From Commensalibacter melissae (GTDB taxonomy: Bacteria; Pseudomonadota; Alphaproteobacteria; Acetobacterales; Acetobacteraceae): 64,000 nucleotides of DNA. Position 1 is the first letter of the stretch, and each line of letters starts with the position of its first letter. A model generated the notes under the pieces. It did no database searches. It was not told where the DNA came from and was given only the letters and a program-made list of their open reading frames with translations. The position numbers and the translations under genes are program-made. Of the stretch, positions 63,490 to 64,000 are shown piece after piece. The DNA lies in assembly GCF_003691365.1 (NCBI RefSeq), contig NZ_CP033087.1, forward strand, positions 1,832,001 to 1,896,000, written 5' to 3'.

Positions 63490-63948
63490 TTGTTCTCTGT
63501 CAAAATACAGACCCAACCTTTTTCACAAGAGGAATTTCGAAAAAAGATTCACGCTTTCAATTGCGGCGCAATTGTCAGCTTTACCGGTATCGTCAGGGGG
63601 TTTGATGAAAAAGAACCGCTTGATTATCTTTATCTTGAACATTTTCCGTCTGTAACTGAACAAGAAATTGAACGAATAATTCATTTGGCAAAAAAACGAT
63701 GGGATATACAGGGTTGTCAGGTTATACACCGCGTGGGGAATTTACGGGTAGGAGAAGAAATCGTTTTGGTTCTGACAGCGGCCAGTCATAGAAAGGCTGC
63801 ATTTGAATCTGCTGAATTCATAATGGATTATTTAAAATCAGAAGCTCCATTCTGGAAAAAAGAATTTTTTAGAAACGGACAGTCAAGATGGGTCAGGGCC
63901 AAATCATACGATTTAAAAGAAAAAGAACGATGGTCCAGTCATGAATGA
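63490..63948 (+). CDS. moaE: Molybdopterin synthase catalytic subunit
   Basis: Large subunit that inserts sulfur into cPMP. From TTG 63490 it is 152 residues: CGAIVSFTGIVRGFDE, LEHFPSVTEQEIERII, VIHRVGNLRVGEEIVLVLTAASHRKAAFESAEFIMDYLKSEAPFWKKE with the conserved Lys/Arg of the active site. TTG is chosen because AGGAGGT lies five bases upstream. The longer open frame overlaps moaD and is not needed. Its stop overlaps the mobA start. Confidence 0.92.
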   Translation: MFSVKIQTQPFSQEEFRKKIHAFNCGAIVSFTGIVRGFDEKEPLDYLYLEHFPSVTEQEIERIIHLAKKRWDIQGCQVIHRVGNLRVGEEIVLVLTAASHRKAAFESAEFIMDYLKSEAPFWKKEFFRNGQSRWVRAKSYDLKEKERWSSHE

Positions 63949-64000
63949 TAAAAATATTGCCGCCTTTATTCTGGCAGGTGGGGAAGGTCGGCGTGTAGGA
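63941..64000 (+). CDS. mobA: Molybdenum cofactor guanylyltransferase, N-terminal start
   Basis: Cut by the window end after 20 codons. ATG 63941 gives MNDKNIAAFILAGGEGRRVG, the LAGGxGxRxG nucleotide-binding loop of MobA, which attaches GMP to the molybdenum cofactor. The start overlaps the moaE stop by eight bases, and the position after moaDE fits. Other sugar-nucleotidyltransferases share this loop, so context carries part of the call. Confidence 0.75.
   Translation, partial: MNDKNIAAFILAGGEGRRVG

Overview
This window reads as a chromosomal segment of an alphaproteobacterium with low G+C (about 36-38% by eye). The most likely host is a low-G+C acetic-acid-bacterium relative (Acetobacteraceae, Commensalibacter-like). 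The clues are an alphaproteobacterial sdhCDAB order, a CtrA-type regulator, alphaproteobacterial protein signatures throughout, and AT-rich spacers. The genus is inferred from composition and gene style, not from a marker search. Coding density is high. No rRNA, CRISPR array, transposase or integrase was seen.

Layout. 1-7100: the end of asd, the succinate dehydrogenase operon sdhCDAB, a dual-specificity phosphatase gene that follows it through a start-codon hairpin, an XRE regulator and NAD kinase. 7100-12060: a CtrA-like regulator with Glu at the phosphoacceptor position, two small membrane proteins of DUF1469/DUF883 type, and a DUF1656-HlyD-outer-membrane-factor efflux set with no pump gene beside it. 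12200-14000: a single-gene ABC-ATPase/TOPRIM (DUF4435) protein, a candidate phage-defence gene, next to tRNA-Leu(TAA). 14100-22250: a YcgN-like protein, xseA, purD, two nitronate-monooxygenase-like flavoproteins and an FAD/NAD(P) oxidoreductase.

22370-35810 carries the translation and RNA-decay cluster rimP-nusA-ylxR-infB-rbfA and truB-rpsO-pnp, all on the minus strand. It is split by a plus-strand Mla-type lipid transport cassette. Regulatory hairpins lie before rimP, between nusA and ylxR, after rpsO and in the pnp leader. 36000-50400: acnA, ccmAB without ccmC, a CopC-fold protein, a secreted protein made of three exact 29-residue cysteine repeats, a tricorn-like protease, a dienelactone hydrolase, a META protein, crcB, a radical-SAM fusion, a frameshifted TRL lipoprotein and a DegP protease. 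50490-64000: tadA, a class-I amidotransferase fold lacking its nucleophile, three RNA-modification genes (rluB-like, rsmD, rluA-like), ftsK, rmlBACD for dTDP-rhamnose, a phosphoglycerate-mutase-like phosphatase, a Wzx-like flippase, tRNA-Lys(CTT), and moaC divergent from moaD-moaE-mobA (cut by the window edge).

The best candidates for new biology are the CtrA homologue with a built-in Asp51-to-Glu change, the fused ATPase/DUF4435 protein beside a tRNA, the 29-residue Cys-repeat protein, the poly-T frameshift in a lipoprotein signal peptide, and RNA hairpins overlapping the starts of the phosphatase and rimP genes. Family assignments come from recognising motifs in the translated sequences. 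No database search was run.
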